Source: Conidiobolus incongruus B7586 (taxonomy: Eukaryota; Entomophthoromycota; Entomophthoromycetes; Entomophthorales; Conidiobolaceae). Taken from it: a stretch of 64,000 nt of DNA. The notes under the pieces were generated by a model that saw nothing but the letters and a program-made list of their open reading frames with translations, did no database searches and was not told the origin of the DNA. The translations under genes and the position numbers were made by a program. Positions within the stretch are counted from its first letter, which is position 1; each line of letters starts with the position of its first letter. Below, piece after piece: positions 46,869 through 60,691 of the stretch. The stretch covers positions 23,428 to 87,427 of the forward strand of contig JNEM01014685.1 of assembly GCA_000697335.1 (NCBI GenBank), read 5' to 3'.

Positions 46869-48533
46869 ACATAATGAAATGATAATTATCAAGTTGTCAA
46901 GTAAATCATTCTAGCATTTAATGAATTGAATTTATAAATACACCCCTTATATATTCAATTTTTTGAATCAATATTAGATTTTGTAAATTTATGATTGGAT
47001 GATATTTTGCAATTATGACTTAATTTGATTTTCAAAGTAGAAAATGATTTCCTTTTAATTTATGGTAAAATGAAAATACAGATATACACATTTTGACCTT
47101 TGACAACTTGGGACAGCATTAAATTGACAAAATTTTAAATCTAATCAATATTATCAGCAATTACATTACATCTGAAGTAAACTTTAAGTAATATAATAAT
47201 AAGTTTATTATTAAAGATTTATCTTATAATTTCATAATAATGAGTACGTTAATTTAAATCCAGAAAAAATATAATATTTATAATGTTAAATATCATTTTC
47301 AATATCATATACATTGGATTTCATTATAACTGATCTTGAGAATAGATCTTATTCATTATATGTAAATCATAATATAAAACTGATAAATTTTATTATAATT
47401 AGAAATAGAATTAGGCTTTTTTCAAAAATATCAAAAATTGAAATAACTATTTTAAAATGAATATATTATTTTCTATATCTATTAAATGAAGTCAATATCA
47501 GACAAGCTTTGAATCATTATTATTAAATCAGATTTATACCTGAATTAAAAGAGCTCCAATATAATAAATATTTTCTCATATTTTGCGATAAATCTTATTA
47601 GTGGTTGATTTATGAAATATATTTACAATAACTCATTTACATTGTCTGATAAATTTATTAATGGCAATTTAATTAATCAGCAAGCATTTCACTACAATTA
47701 ATCCTGTTAACAATTATTTTCGACATTAATCTTTTTATATATTAATCATTCAACCAAGAGTTTGGTTGTATTAATATTATTAACCAATCAAAGCTCTGGA
47801 ATATATTTACTATAAGATTATCTTTCATATTTGAAGAAATTTCGATTGTATTAATCGTGATGATTAATTTCAAAAATTTTAATTTATGTTCAATATTAAA
47901 ATATTGATATTGAAATGAGTAAATAGCGAAAATGAATGTTGATATTGTTAAACTGATAACAAATATTAAAATTTTCTGTGAGAAAATAATTAAAACATCT
48001 CAGTAAATTAGATTTAATTTAGATATAATAAATTGCGATTGATTAGATCCAATATCAAAATATCAATTACACAACTTTTATTAAAAACACCAGCATTATT
48101 CAATAAAATAGTATGTATAGGATATGAATCAAGTTTGATGGATATTGTTTAATAGTTTACTAAATAATAATTGAGGATCGCAATATTTCTAAAATTAATA
48201 TCATTAATATATATTCAATATATTATCAAGATAATTATTGGAAGTAATATCAAATTATATTTAATTTCAAAGTTATTTAAATTTGAAAGAGTTGGATAAT
48301 ATAAATCATTTACACAATTCAATAAAACCATGTATTATTCTGTGCAAAATTTAAAGTATGTATAAGAGATATGGTGACGTATAAAGTTCATAGTTATAGG
48401 ATAAAATGTTCTTGGGTATTTGATAAATTCATTAAAATGAACACAAGATCACATAATTAGGATCAAAATTACTTTTTGAAAATTCTAAATAATTTAGAAA
48501 GTTGATAATTTTGTAGTTTCTCTATAGATATTA
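46869..48533. other. AT-rich intergenic, no gene seen
   Basis: Upstream flank of P450 member 6 and AT-rich DNA without recognisable features. Confidence 0.55.
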
Positions 48534-48765
48534 TGGATGGTGTAATATGAGAGGCAATGGCTATTGCTGCTATCTAATAGTAGGATAAGTGTATTTGAGG
48601 GTTTATTGGCTAAAGTGGTGTTTGGATTAAGCAATTGGATTTAGTCATTAAGACTGATCAATATTACAAGTGTTGCAAGTAATGGTCAATTAAGGTAAAG
48701 ACTCCTTATAGAGTAGAAACGCGAGGTTAGAAATGGTGTCAAAGGTAGCACTTTGGGATCTCACA
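48534..48765 (+). mobile_element. Possible solo LTR (232 bp)
   Basis: A GC-richer island that starts TGGATGG and ends ATCTCACA, so TG...CA. It is flanked by identical ATATTA hexamers at 48528-48533 and 48766-48771, as expected for a target-site duplication. There is no ORF and no internal element sequence on either side, so if real it is a solo LTR, an old remnant left by recombination. The AT-rich flank makes a chance match of the hexamer possible. Family cannot be told; orientation is arbitrary. Confidence 0.4.
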
Positions 48766-48771
48766 ATATTA

Positions 48772-51580
48772 TAATTAAATAAATTAATCTATATATATAT
48801 ATCAACACTATTTTAAAACAAATTCAATAAAGTTGTCTCGTTTTTAATTTGGATAAAATTATTAGTTTGAAGTTGAAAAATATTTAATTATTATGCAAAA
48901 TATTTTATTATATTCATTATACAGGATTTTAAAATAAATGTAATCTATATAATTATTTTATATAGAGAATAAAGGATAATACTACTTGGGAGCTTTATCC
49001 ATATAGTAATATTTTAAATATATTTTAATTGTATCATAGAAAATATGGAATCCAAACTCTTATTTAAGCATCAGGAATTCGTAATTTATATGTTATATAT
49101 TTCATATCAATACCAAACCATATTCAATACTATAACTATCTACGTATGTTGATTACTCAATATACTAGCGCTATCATTCCTATTAAGCTTAGTATTATTC
49201 AATTGTAATCGACAGAATATATAATATTTAATAATTGAAGCTTAATCAATTCAATAATATAATTAGCAAAAATTGAAGTCGAATTTTTAAATTAGTTATG
49301 ATCTTATGTATATATAAAAGAAAGAGTGTGATATTTGATAAAAAATAAATATTGAAAATTAAAGAGTTATGTATTTTTCAAGGTATTGATATCACTTCCA
49401 TACTCCATATTTTTAACTTGACTCTTTCATATTGTTATAGTTAAAATGAGATTAGATATCTTCATGACACCCAATGTAATAAAAAAACTTACAAAATTTC
49501 AAATTATTGAATTAAAAAGATGTTATATATGATTTGATTTTATAATATGACTTATTGAAATAATTCACTAAAGCATAGCTAAATTAGTATATAACAGTAT
49601 TTTATATTATACATAGAAATAATTAAACAACTGATCATAAAAGGATAAAATTAATTAAAGTTTTGGACGATCCTAAATATTAAAATATTAGGGTTTGTTT
49701 CTTTATAATATTTGAATTTTATTCAAAATCCTTGTCAATATTTTATAATATATATCTCTCAAAATATTCTTCAAATAGATTGTAATACATTTTTATATTA
49801 ATCCATAATAATTTGAAATTGTTAAGAATATAAAATATTTAATTATGAAGAGTTTGAGGTTGATTGAAGTACAAGAAGAATTATTAAATGAGTAATGATT
49901 TTACAATATCAACTTGAACGAGTATATCAAAATGTGCACATTTTAATAACTGACTAACATTTCCAGAAATATGTTACAAATAAAACTATTTTTTGATCCA
50001 TTTAATTATTGGTTAATTGAATTAAAATATATATATATATATTAACATATAAAATTTGCCTATTATTAAATTTGATATTGCACTAAATACAAATTTATAT
50101 CAGTAGTTTAATAAGGAAAGTGATTTATATAAATATGATTGGATCATTTTAAAATTTTGAAATTTTAAATCCATGTAAAATATATTTAAAAAATTAAAAT
50201 TTTAAATTTTAATCCAAATAATGCCCTCGGGCAAGCTGGTTTTAAAATACAATCCTCAAATTTATGTTTCATTTAACTAATATAACAAATAAAATTTCAA
50301 AAAATCATTAATCAAAATTATTTAAAATTTTGAATATGAGGTCTAAAGATAATAAAAAAGATTTGAAAGAAAATATCTCTACAAAAACTTTAATTTCAAT
50401 ATAATTACTTATATTCCAAATGATCGATGTTTGTATTTTTAGGAAATATTGTAGGTTTAAAATACCAAATAAAGAAAATACCGCATGATATGTATTCTAA
50501 ATTAATATAAGACTAGATAAAGAAACGAACATTGATTTTTTTAGTAGTCACTAGTGCATAAATTTTATCAAAAACAAGAAATAATGCTAATACAATATAT
50601 TAAATAATTTGATATTATATCTATACCTATAAAACAAAATTTGATTTAATACACAAAATAAATAGTAGATATATATTTAGATACATTTTAAATAAATATC
50701 TGTAGAACAAACAACACCCCAATGATTAATAATAAATTTTTAAATCAAAAATCATTATCTTGTATACATTTATGAAAATATGTGTTATAATTATAATAAC
50801 GGTCTGAATGATACAATAATTTTCAATAACAATAGTGCGATATAGAGATCAGCTCATCAAAGATAGATAATCAATATTTCAGGAAAGAAAAATGTATTAG
50901 ATAGTGGTCTATTGTATAACAATAAATGATTAAAAGAACTAAAATGTTCAAACTTCGAGAAATTTATAGAGAAAATTATTTGATAAAAATATCTATATTG
51001 AGTAAATGATCAAAATGAATACCAAAAACTAAAAAAATTTTTATAAGTATATCACAATCATTTCTGGTAAAATGAACGAATCAATAGCTATGTATTAGAG
51101 ATAGTATCATATTAAAATAAAATGGATAACCGAAATACAACATTTGGCCTGTTCTTAGATTTGAAAATAGAAAAACCATGGTCTCATTTAATACGAGGTT
51201 CAAGAAGTATTAAGGGACTTTCCAAGCAGGTAGCATCAAGGATAAAATGTGGAGTAATATACTACTATAGCTATTAAGGAAATATATGATATTAGTAAAT
51301 AAACAGAAAAAATAATCATTGAATATTTTTTAGGAAAAATATCATATTTAACAAGTGCAATGGATAGTTTTACAGGTTAAAATACTTTGGGATAAATCTG
51401 ATAGTGAACAATAGCAATCAAATGGTGAAGATCGTCGAAAGCCATCAAATCGACCATTAACGAATGAAAGATATACGAATTTTCAGTAGGAATTAGTTGG
51501 GGCGGCTCGGACGAACGGAACTACGGAGCCTAAAAGAAAAACATTAAAATTAGGATCAAATCTTATTGTTTGAAAAAATT
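48772..51580. other. AT-rich intergenic and 3' UTR of casein kinase gene
   Basis: Mostly AT-rich and empty. A less AT-rich part at about 51070-51535 adjoins the kinase gene and may be its 3' UTR. I see no ORF of coding character in it. Confidence 0.5.
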
Positions 51581-53004
51581 TTACATCCTGTCCGAAGGTT
51601 GTACAGGGGGTCGTGAGTTTGTATTTTCTCTTACCTCCCGACCACGAGTAGTTGTATTACGAGGAGCACCAGGAATAGGGTTTCCTGTTCCACTGGTAGC
51701 ACCATAGCTTAGTTGATTAGTAGCAGGCTGTCCAGGGAGTTGAGAATTGCGACGGAAACTATTTCCTTCTTGGTTTGCTGTAGCGCGAGGAGTAGTATTC
51801 TAAATTCAGCATAAATATGTGAAAATTCTTCAAGTGTCAGTATAAACTTACTTGAGTAGAAGGTTCTTCCTTAACTCGTGGAGCGGCGCTAGTGCCGACC
51901 ATGGATGGGGTGGTGTTTTCTTTTTCTATTTTAGCTTTGGCAATTGTCCAGTCGAAGACATAGTCATATTGATAACCTTCACGAACAAAGAGTTCTCGGA
52001 ATAACTTTCTCAAGTAAGTATAATCAGGTTTATCTTCGAATCTCAAGCTTCTAGTGTAATTGAGATATTGAGCAAATTCTTTAGGAAAACCTCTGCAGAG
52101 AACATCGGCAGGAGTAACCATTTTACGTTCCATAATGCGATCATACTTTTGCTTTTTAGTACCAGCCTTGAGACCTTGCCAGGGGAGAGATCCTCGACAG
52201 AAATACATAAGAACATACCCAAGAGATTCTATATCATCTCTACGAGATTGTTCAATGCCTAAATGTGTGTTAATTGAAGCATAACGAGCTGTACCCGTTA
52301 AATTTTTATTTTCACGATAGGGAATATGTAAGAAAGTTTTAGAGTCACGATATTTCTTTGCTAAACCAAAATCAATAATGTTAACTTGATTAGCTTTTCT
52401 TCCAATTCCCATCAAAAAGTTATCAGGTTTAATGTCACGATGTAAAAAATTTTTAGAGTGAATGTACTCAATACGTGAGAGCTATATATGAAAAAAAATC
52501 GATGGTTAGTTATGTAGCTCCTAAAAAAAATAAAGCAGAATGGATAAAAAATGAACTCAAAAAATACTTACCAGTTGGTCAGCTAATAGCAAAACAGTTT
52601 TGAGGGAAAATTTTCTGTTACAAAAATTGAATAAATCTTCTAATGAGGGGCCTAGTAAATCCATAACCATGGTATTATATTCATGTTCATGGCCAAAATG
52701 ACGGACGAAAGGAATCCCAATTCCTCCGGCAAGAATCTTATATACTTTGGCTTCATATTCTAATTGAGGATGTCTGGCTTTGATAGATTCTACTTTAATA
52801 GCTACTTCATCACCAGTAATAACATTGGTACCTGAATGAAATATTCATATAAGTATGAAAGATTAAAGTTAAGTGAAATGAATAGGTTAGTAGGTATTTA
52901 CCTAGGTAGATTTCACCGAATGAACCAGAGCCAAGCTTTTTGCCCACCTTGTATTTTAAGGCGACACGAATCTCTTGACCGTTTTCAGAATAAGGAAAAG
53001 GCAT
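51581..53004 (-). CDS. Casein kinase I (CK1 delta/epsilon/Hrr25-like)
   Basis: Ser/Thr protein kinase of the CK1 family. Four exons on the minus strand (53004-52902, 52831-52572, 52481-51852, 51799-51581), all introns GT-AG, giving 403 residues. Visible motifs: glycine loop [11 protein letters not shown], catalytic Lys in [16 protein letters not shown] with catalytic Asp137 (here LHRDIKPDN), and DFG (158-160). The CK1-specific substitutes are present, such as the SIN triad in [11 protein letters not shown] and KARHPQL near the N-lobe, as is [12 protein letters not shown]. The tail after residue 300 is short and disordered, rich in S, T, N, P and Q, with no prenylation motif. Family roles are Wnt/clock-type phosphorylation, ribosome maturation and vesicle traffic. 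The last exon is uncertain: a GTAAGA at CGGGAG could splice to AG at about 51530 and give a tail ending three codons later. I chose the unspliced reading. Confidence 0.93.
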
Positions 53005-55600
53005 TAATAAGTAGTAGTCAGAATGGTTGATTCAATAAGAATAAAAGATAAAGTTGAGAGTTAGAGAGTAGGACTTGAAAGCAAGATAATGAATGGAAAA
53101 TTAAACTCCAATAACACAACTAAAAAAAATTCAATGGGAATTTCTTATTCAACCATTCAAATAAAAATAATTATTTTCTGTATATTACTATATATAGTTA
53201 TCCTTTGATTTAATGACATTATCTTTTTGTGATTTTATACTTTTATTTCAAATTATAACAAAACCATTTAAAGCACATATTACGGTCATAGATTTATATA
53301 CTAAAATTTCATTATAAAATATGGATATAATATTAACTAAAGGATATTAGTAACTGATTTTGGTAGAATTTGAATATCATTAATTGCCAAATCGTTTCAA
53401 GCAAAATCTATTTCTATTTAATTATTATAAATAATAATTACATAAAAATTTATTAAAATATTAGTAAATATCCAATATAGCCTATTGAGAACTAACAGAT
53501 ATATCAATTTTAATAGATTTATTTTTTTATTAATAGATTGTACTATTTTCTAATCAAATCCAATAATATCATTTTATATTCATTATCGAATTTGATTATA
53601 TTCATTTTAAAGTAATTAAAGTCGTTTTATAAATAAACCTTATAACATTATTTTTTTAACTATTATTTTAAAACGAGCTAATATTAATCCATTTTATAAT
53701 TGATAATGATCATTGATAGATTTATCTTAGCACAATGAAACTCATAAAAATGTTTGAAATTAGGGGATAAGAGTTCCTTTAATACCAAGCATTAATAATA
53801 AATTGAAATGGTTGGATATATTAACATATTGATATTGCTAAATGATAGAATAGCATTAAATATTCTACATTACTATATATAATAATTTGTAATGTATTTT
53901 ATTACTGTATTAAAATATTAGCAGTTTACAAAGTTGTTCACAAATTAGTAATGTTAAACTCATCCAGTAAGGCCCATTCGCTTATTGAGCCAACTGAATA
54001 TGAGCAAATTTTTAATATTAAATTTTATCAAAATTGATTGATATTATATTCCATAAATTGTGAAAATTAACAGTTTCGCCTATATTATCTTTACTAAATA
54101 TTAATATTGAAATATTGGTAAACTTAATAATACGATAGCTATACAAAATATAATTTTTAATCATAAAATTTCATGTTTATCTTTTATAATTTATAATAAA
54201 AAATATGAAGCAAAGTTTGGAAGTTTATATACAATGTATTTCAAATTCAGATTAATGATTCAAAGGACAGCATATTTGAAACAAATACTTTATTCTATTT
54301 TATTAGTGAATGTAATTTACAGAAAATTGTCATTAAACTGAATTATTGAAATTTGCGTAATTACTAATGTTTCTAAAATTCAATCCCTTAATAATTCCAA
54401 GTGAACAAATATATTGTGGTAAATAGTTTGAAAAATTCTATACGATCTGAGATTATTATATGAGATGTATTTAATCAATGTATTTGCAAAGAATATTGAG
54501 TTAGTTTTTAACCAATATGAAGTTTCTAACTAGAGTTTATATTAAATTTATATATCAAATTATTATTCTAATTTTAATTTGATCATTTAAGTAAATTCAT
54601 ACTAAATTAAACAGAATTTTACTAAGTTTTTAACTAAAAATCCAATTGATATTTTTAAACAATTCACACTTATAAAATTTATGTAAGGATAAGTATACGA
54701 TAATTATCTTTTCTTATAAAGCACATATGAAATAGTTATATATTCTTCATTTATTAGAGATAAGCTGTAACATAATACATATCAGAGAAATGGTTGAAAT
54801 ACCAACTGAATTTTTTCTATATCTCATCAAAGTTCATATATTATTCTATGAATGTTTATCACGAATATGAATTAGTAGAAATTCTCTTAGGTTTGCATTT
54901 AATTCATAATAACGATAATATACTAACAAAGCAATATCACTTTATATCATTTATCATGTATTGGCATTTTAGTTAATTTCGAATTTAAATAGCAACTAAT
55001 TTTCCATATTACGTAATTACAGAGAAATTAAATTATCAACTAGAGTTCTTGAATTTTCCAGTCCTTTAATTTTTACCTTAAATTAACATATTATCATCAT
55101 TCCTCCAAAAATAATATATAATGGCCCTATTCATAGTTTCTTCATTAATGATTAAATAATTTCCAATTTGAATGTAAATCGTCTGGAATAATCATTATTG
55201 AAGGTACAAAGTTCTTGGTTTCTTCATTTTAAATATCATATAATTTACAATTTATTAATATTAATAATTTCATTATTAATGTTGATAAAGATTAAATAAA
55301 TATTAATGATATATATTATAAAACTACTAGTTTTAGTTGTCTAAGATTTGACATTAAATTGAATCTTTATCAGAGCTGATTCAGTTTTTAGAATATTAAT
55401 AAAATTAAGGATACTAATTCAATTTCTGAAATTTAAATTAAAAAATCAAAATAATCCCATAATTATTGATAAAATTCAATCATATTTATTTCGCGATTAG
55501 AATAGGGATACATTTATGAATAAACAAAATTTAAGTATAAATTTAATAATTCAAAATTGTTAATATTATTTTCAAATAACGTAAAGAATTTATTATTAAA
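53005..55600. other. AT-rich intergenic, no gene seen
   Basis: Divergent region between the casein kinase gene and SMC6. The ORF at 54794-54976 looks like chance. Confidence 0.6.
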
Positions 55601-58600
55601 ATGCCTAAAAGACAATCACCTTCTGATGAAAGTGATTATGAAGATAATATAATTAGCACGCCAAAGTCAATTAATGGTTATTCCCAGCCCTCTAGTGTAA
55701 TTCTATTTATTTTATATTATCAAGTACAAATAATCATATATTTAATAATGAATATATAGGAATTAGATAATTATGCTGGAACTATAAAGTCTATCTCTTT
55801 AATTAACTTTATGAGCCACAAAAACACTTCCTTAGAATTTGGAACCAAAATTAACTTTATTACTGGAAGAAACGGAAGTAATCAAATATATATAATTTAT
55901 TTAAATATTCATTAAATTCAACCTTTTTTTCCACATAGGTGGTAAGAGTGCTATTCTAACAGCTATTATCACATGCTTAGGTGGTAAAGTATCCTTTACC
56001 AACAGAGCCAATTCCTTTAAAAGTTTAATTAAGGAAGGAGAATCGTAAATAATTTTTATATAAGATTATAATTATTGTTTTAATTTTTATATTGCAGAGT
56101 TGCACAAATTACAATGACTTTACGAAATTCAGGACCTGATGCTTATAAACCTGAAGAGTTTGGAGATTTAATTATTATTGAGCGTAAATTATCCCTAGAC
56201 AGTGCTTCCGGATTTAAAATCAAAACTGCAGCGAATAAATTGTATAGCTCCAGAAAGGAAGAATTACTTGGAATTTGTGATCATTTTGGGATTCAGGTGA
56301 ATAACCCTCTAAATATTTTAACTCAAGACTCTGCTCGTCAATTCATCGGATCAACTTCTTCTGAAGATAAGTATTCTATGTTTCTCAAGGGAACACAACT
56401 GAGTCAACTCACTGACGATCATGCTATCATTAAAGATACAATTATTTTAAGTGAAAGCGTATTAAAAAATAAGGAAGAAGTAATAAAGAACATTATTTTC
56501 AGAAGAAATCATTTATATTTATTTTATGTTTTAGGCAATTCCACAGCTTCGTGAAGAAGTTAAAACCGCAGAATTAAAATATCGTAGTATGAAACAAGCT
56601 CAAGAATTGCACAAAAACCTTGATAATTTAAAAAGAGAAATGGCTTGGGCTCAAGTAGTCGAAATAGAACAGGTAATTATATAACTAATTCAATTTATTA
56701 ATTTTCATTTTAATACTGTTTATTATTTTAGATCAGAAATATGGCGAAGGATAGAGTTGAAAAATTTGAGAATAAATTACCTAGCATGGAGGAAAAGTTA
56801 GCAGAGGAACTGGTTTCTTTAAAAGCTATCGAAAATAAGTTATCTGAAGCTAACGCAGAACTTGATTATTTGAGACAAAGAGAAGAGCCATACCAACAAG
56901 AGAGAAACGAACTTCAAGATCTAATTAAAGAAAAATTAGATGAAAAAAGAAAGCTCGATGTAATTCAAAACTTATAACATTACATTATCAATTTTTAAGT
57001 AATCATTTATAGGGTGAAATTAGGCATCTTAACTCGAGTTTAAGAATTGAACGCAATAAACTCGACAATATTAATGAAAAAATCGCTGAAGAGACTGAAA
57101 AATCTAAGAGGGGCTTAGAGTAAATTTAATCTTGAAAATGTGAATCAATTTCAATTAACTCACACTGGTCATTATAGACAAATAAAAAAAGACATTGACG
57201 ACAAAATAAAGGACAAACAAAAAGAAATTGACTATGCGAAAGAAGAAAAGAACCAGGTAAAAATATTTTTGATTAATATAGAATGAAAATATTAATTACT
57301 AAAATCGGTTAGTGCTCCATCAAAGCTTTTGAAGTTGAAAACGAAATTGCATCAATTACTAAAAATATCGAATCCAAAAAGAGCGAAATAGATGAGCTTA
57401 AATCTAAGAGAGATACTCTGGCGAAAACAATACAACAAATTCAAACTCAGAAATCTGATCGATTAAAAGCTTTTGGCAACACCATCCCTCAGGTTTTACA
57501 GGCGATTCAGGAAGAGAAAAGATGGAAGAAAAAGCCTATTGGACCATTTGGTAATTATGTAAAATTGAAGGATCCCATATGGTCAGATACAATTGAATCC
57601 TATTTGGGCCAGAATTTGAATGCATTTTTGGTTGAAAATTTTCAAGATCAAAGGTTATTGTCCGCCATTTTACAGAAAGCGAAATGCGAATCAAGAATTT
57701 TCGTCAGTCCTCTTGATGAATTCGACTTCTCTGAGGGTGAACCTTCTAAAGACCATTTGACTGTTTTAAGAGCGTTACAGGTAATTACTTTCTCTTATAT
57801 ATTTGATCCCATATTAATTTTTTAATTAGTTTGATGATCCTTGGGTGATGAGACAGCTCATTATCAATAACAAAATAGAAAAAACCATTCTGATGACTAA
57901 TCGCAGTGAAGCTGATAAATTAATGATAAACCCTCCCAAAAACGTTATCGCCTGCTTCACTAACGAGGGATTCCAAGTAGGTCACAAGTATGTTATTATC
58001 ATGCATATTTACAGCTTGATACTCATTGATCTTTTTTCTTTTAGAGGTGGTGGTTTCAGTACTTCTACGCTTCCCCCATATACTGGTCCTCCACGACTAG
58101 CTCAAAATTTAGAATTAAAATTAGCTGAATGCCAAAAAGAATATGAGAAAGTAAATGAAGCTTATAAGAAGATTGAAGGAGAGATAAATTCTTTGAAAAA
58201 TGAAGTGAAAGAAAAGGAACGTGATAGAGCACAGTTTTTCAGAGATAGGAGTAAGTATGAATTAAAGATCAAGCAGATTTACAGTCAAATTGAGCAATTG
58301 AATAAGGAATTATCGGTATATTAATATTATTTGTTATTTAACTTAGCTATACTCATAAAATATCTAGGAAATTCAGCCATCTAATGTGTCAGCATATGAG
58401 GAAGCTAAAAAGGTAATTAACAATATATCATGTGTCATAATATTTATTTATACATAAAATGATAGGAAGTAGAAAATCAAATAGAAATGATCAAAAGCCA
58501 ATTCCTTCCACTGTCTCAGCAGAATTCCGAAATCAGTAAACAAATTGAAGCATATAAAAGACAAGTTGATGAATTGAAAGAGAAAATATCGCAATCTAAT

Positions 58601-59578
58601 ACTCAAGTTGCCGCTATCAAAGTATTTTCAATCATTTATTTTCAAAATTCATTACTCATCATATTTATAGAATGGAATCGATCAAAGTATAGCCGAAAAA
58701 GTGCAAATTCAACAAAAGATAGATTTCTTCAAGAGTAAAATCCAAGAAATTCAGAATTATATTTCTGATCATAAGAAAGAGCTTGAAAAAGTTGAAGAGA
58801 AGGTTGCACTCGCTACCAAGCAAGCTTTAGATTACACCGGTGAAAGAATCGAGGTTACAAAATCGGCCTCTACTTTAGATAGAGAGATAAGACAAGTTGA
58901 GAAGCAGTTAAAACTTGCAACAGATGAATTAGGCAACACATTGGAAGAATGTGCGGCAGACCTTGCTAAAAAGATGGACGCACTCAAAGAGCTCAAGAGC
59001 GAAATGCAAATGGCATCCAAATTCATTTCGGTAAGATAACAAGTCCATATTTTTTATATCATGTATTCATTCATGTATTTCAGGATTTAAAGCAGGCACT
59101 CAAGATTCGTCAGAGACGATGGAACGATTTCCGTGGCTTTATTGCTAAACGAGCTAGAAAGAATTTTGAATGGAATTTAACCCAAAGAGGATTTACAGGT
59201 CGCTTAGAATTTGATCATAACAAGAAAAAGTTGATACCCTATGTTCAGCCCAGTGATGAGACGCGGGCAAGTAAGGGACATGATCGTGACCCCAAATCTC
59301 TATCCGGCGGAGAAAAATCATACTCTACAATATCCTTATTACTTGCACTCTGGGAAGCAATGGGATGTCCAATTCGTTGCTTAGATGAGTATGATGTTTT
59401 CATGGATGCTGCCAATCGTGCCGTTACGACGAGAATGATTGTTGAATGCGCCTCACACACTTCCGGAGTACAGCATATTTTAATTTCCCCTCAAAATCTC
59501 CCATACGTACATAACAATCCTAACTGTCGTATTTTAAAACTCAATGATCCCGAAAGAAATGGAAGAATCAATAATTAA
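55601..59578 (+). CDS. SMC6: SMC6, structural maintenance of chromosomes protein 6
   Basis: ATPase subunit of the SMC5/6 complex, which acts in nuclear DNA repair and in resolving recombination and replication intermediates. I reconstruct 15 exons giving 1068 residues: 55601-55696, 55760-55877, 55939-56044, 56098-56479, 56535-56672, 56732-56959, 57013-57119, 57178-57256, 57313-57780, 57830-57987, 58045-58315, 58368-58412, 58466-58621, 58671-59030, 59084-59578. All introns are GT-AG, 49-81 nt, and every junction keeps the frame. The Walker A GRNGSGKS (68-75) is split by intron 2. The head is followed by coiled coil 1, a hinge around residues 470-620 (PFGNYVKL, WSDTIESYLG), coiled coil 2, and the C-terminal head with signature SLSGGEKS and Walker B RCLDEYDVFMD. 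That last motif, with SxSTI and ALWEAMG before it, is specific for SMC6 rather than other SMC proteins. Length is normal for the family. Confidence 0.95.
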
Positions 59579-60691
59579 TATTGCCTAATGTAGTTATTAT
59601 AAATTGTTTTGAATATTTTGCTAAATTAACATTATCAAATTTATATTATGCATTAGTATATCTATTAATTTTAATTTGTTAATCATTGTTTAAGATCAAT
59701 AAATCATCAAATAAAAAGATAGAATAATGTTATATTGAATTTGGCTCTATTTCAATGAAGTAGGTATAATGACAATTTTTTGAAATATATGTAAATATAT
59801 TAATCTAAACAATTTCAATTGAATATAAAATGTATGTTTATTAACCAGACCGACAAATTTCAAATAGCAAATGAAATATAAAAAATAACTTGTTAAATCT
59901 AATTCAAAATATAGTTGAATCAAACCCTTCGATTCCTTTTCGATCAATTATAGATATTGAAAAATGTATAAAATTGTAGAATTTAGTGAAACAAGAGTAA
60001 ATATGTAATAAAAATCGTTTCATCAGACGGAGCAACGACTTGCAAATGGGTTTATGTTGTTATTAGATTTAATTTAATAACGCGGTTTAAAATTATGATA
60101 AATTTAGAATCAAATAAATACTAATAGTAAAATCAATTAATAAGCATAATAATCCAAATTATATAATATTGTAATTCTTATTAAGTACAATAAAATTCAC
60201 AATAATGTAGATATTTTAGTTTTTTATATAAATCAGTTTTTAGTGACTTCTAAATTAGGCAATCATTAGCAATAATGAATAATATATAAAAATAAAATTA
60301 AATAAAATATGATAATGCAAACCAATATTTGAACGCAATGATATTAATAAATATTTAAATATGAACTCTACCAGCTTTTCAAACACACTGGGTATATTCA
60401 ATCTAACCAGTTCATTTTTAAACGATAATTAATTGTATATCATTTGATTATATGCTCAGTTTTTATTACTATATTAAATTAATAATTAATATATATATTC
60501 AAAAAATTATCCAATAAATAATATGTTGAATAATACCATTTGTATATATTTTCAACCTTTAATCATTAAATTTTGATATATTCTAGATTTTAATAATTAT
60601 AGTAAATCCCATTAATTTATATTCAAAGCCTAATAATTATTTAATCATGCCTAATTGACCCTCCTCCAACAAAAATTCCAATAATATAAAT
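59579..60691. other. AT-rich intergenic
   Basis: 3' flank of SMC6 and 5' flank of the UBA4 gene. A small better-balanced patch at 60015-60055 has no recognisable feature. The ORF at 59747-59947 looks like chance. Confidence 0.55.
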
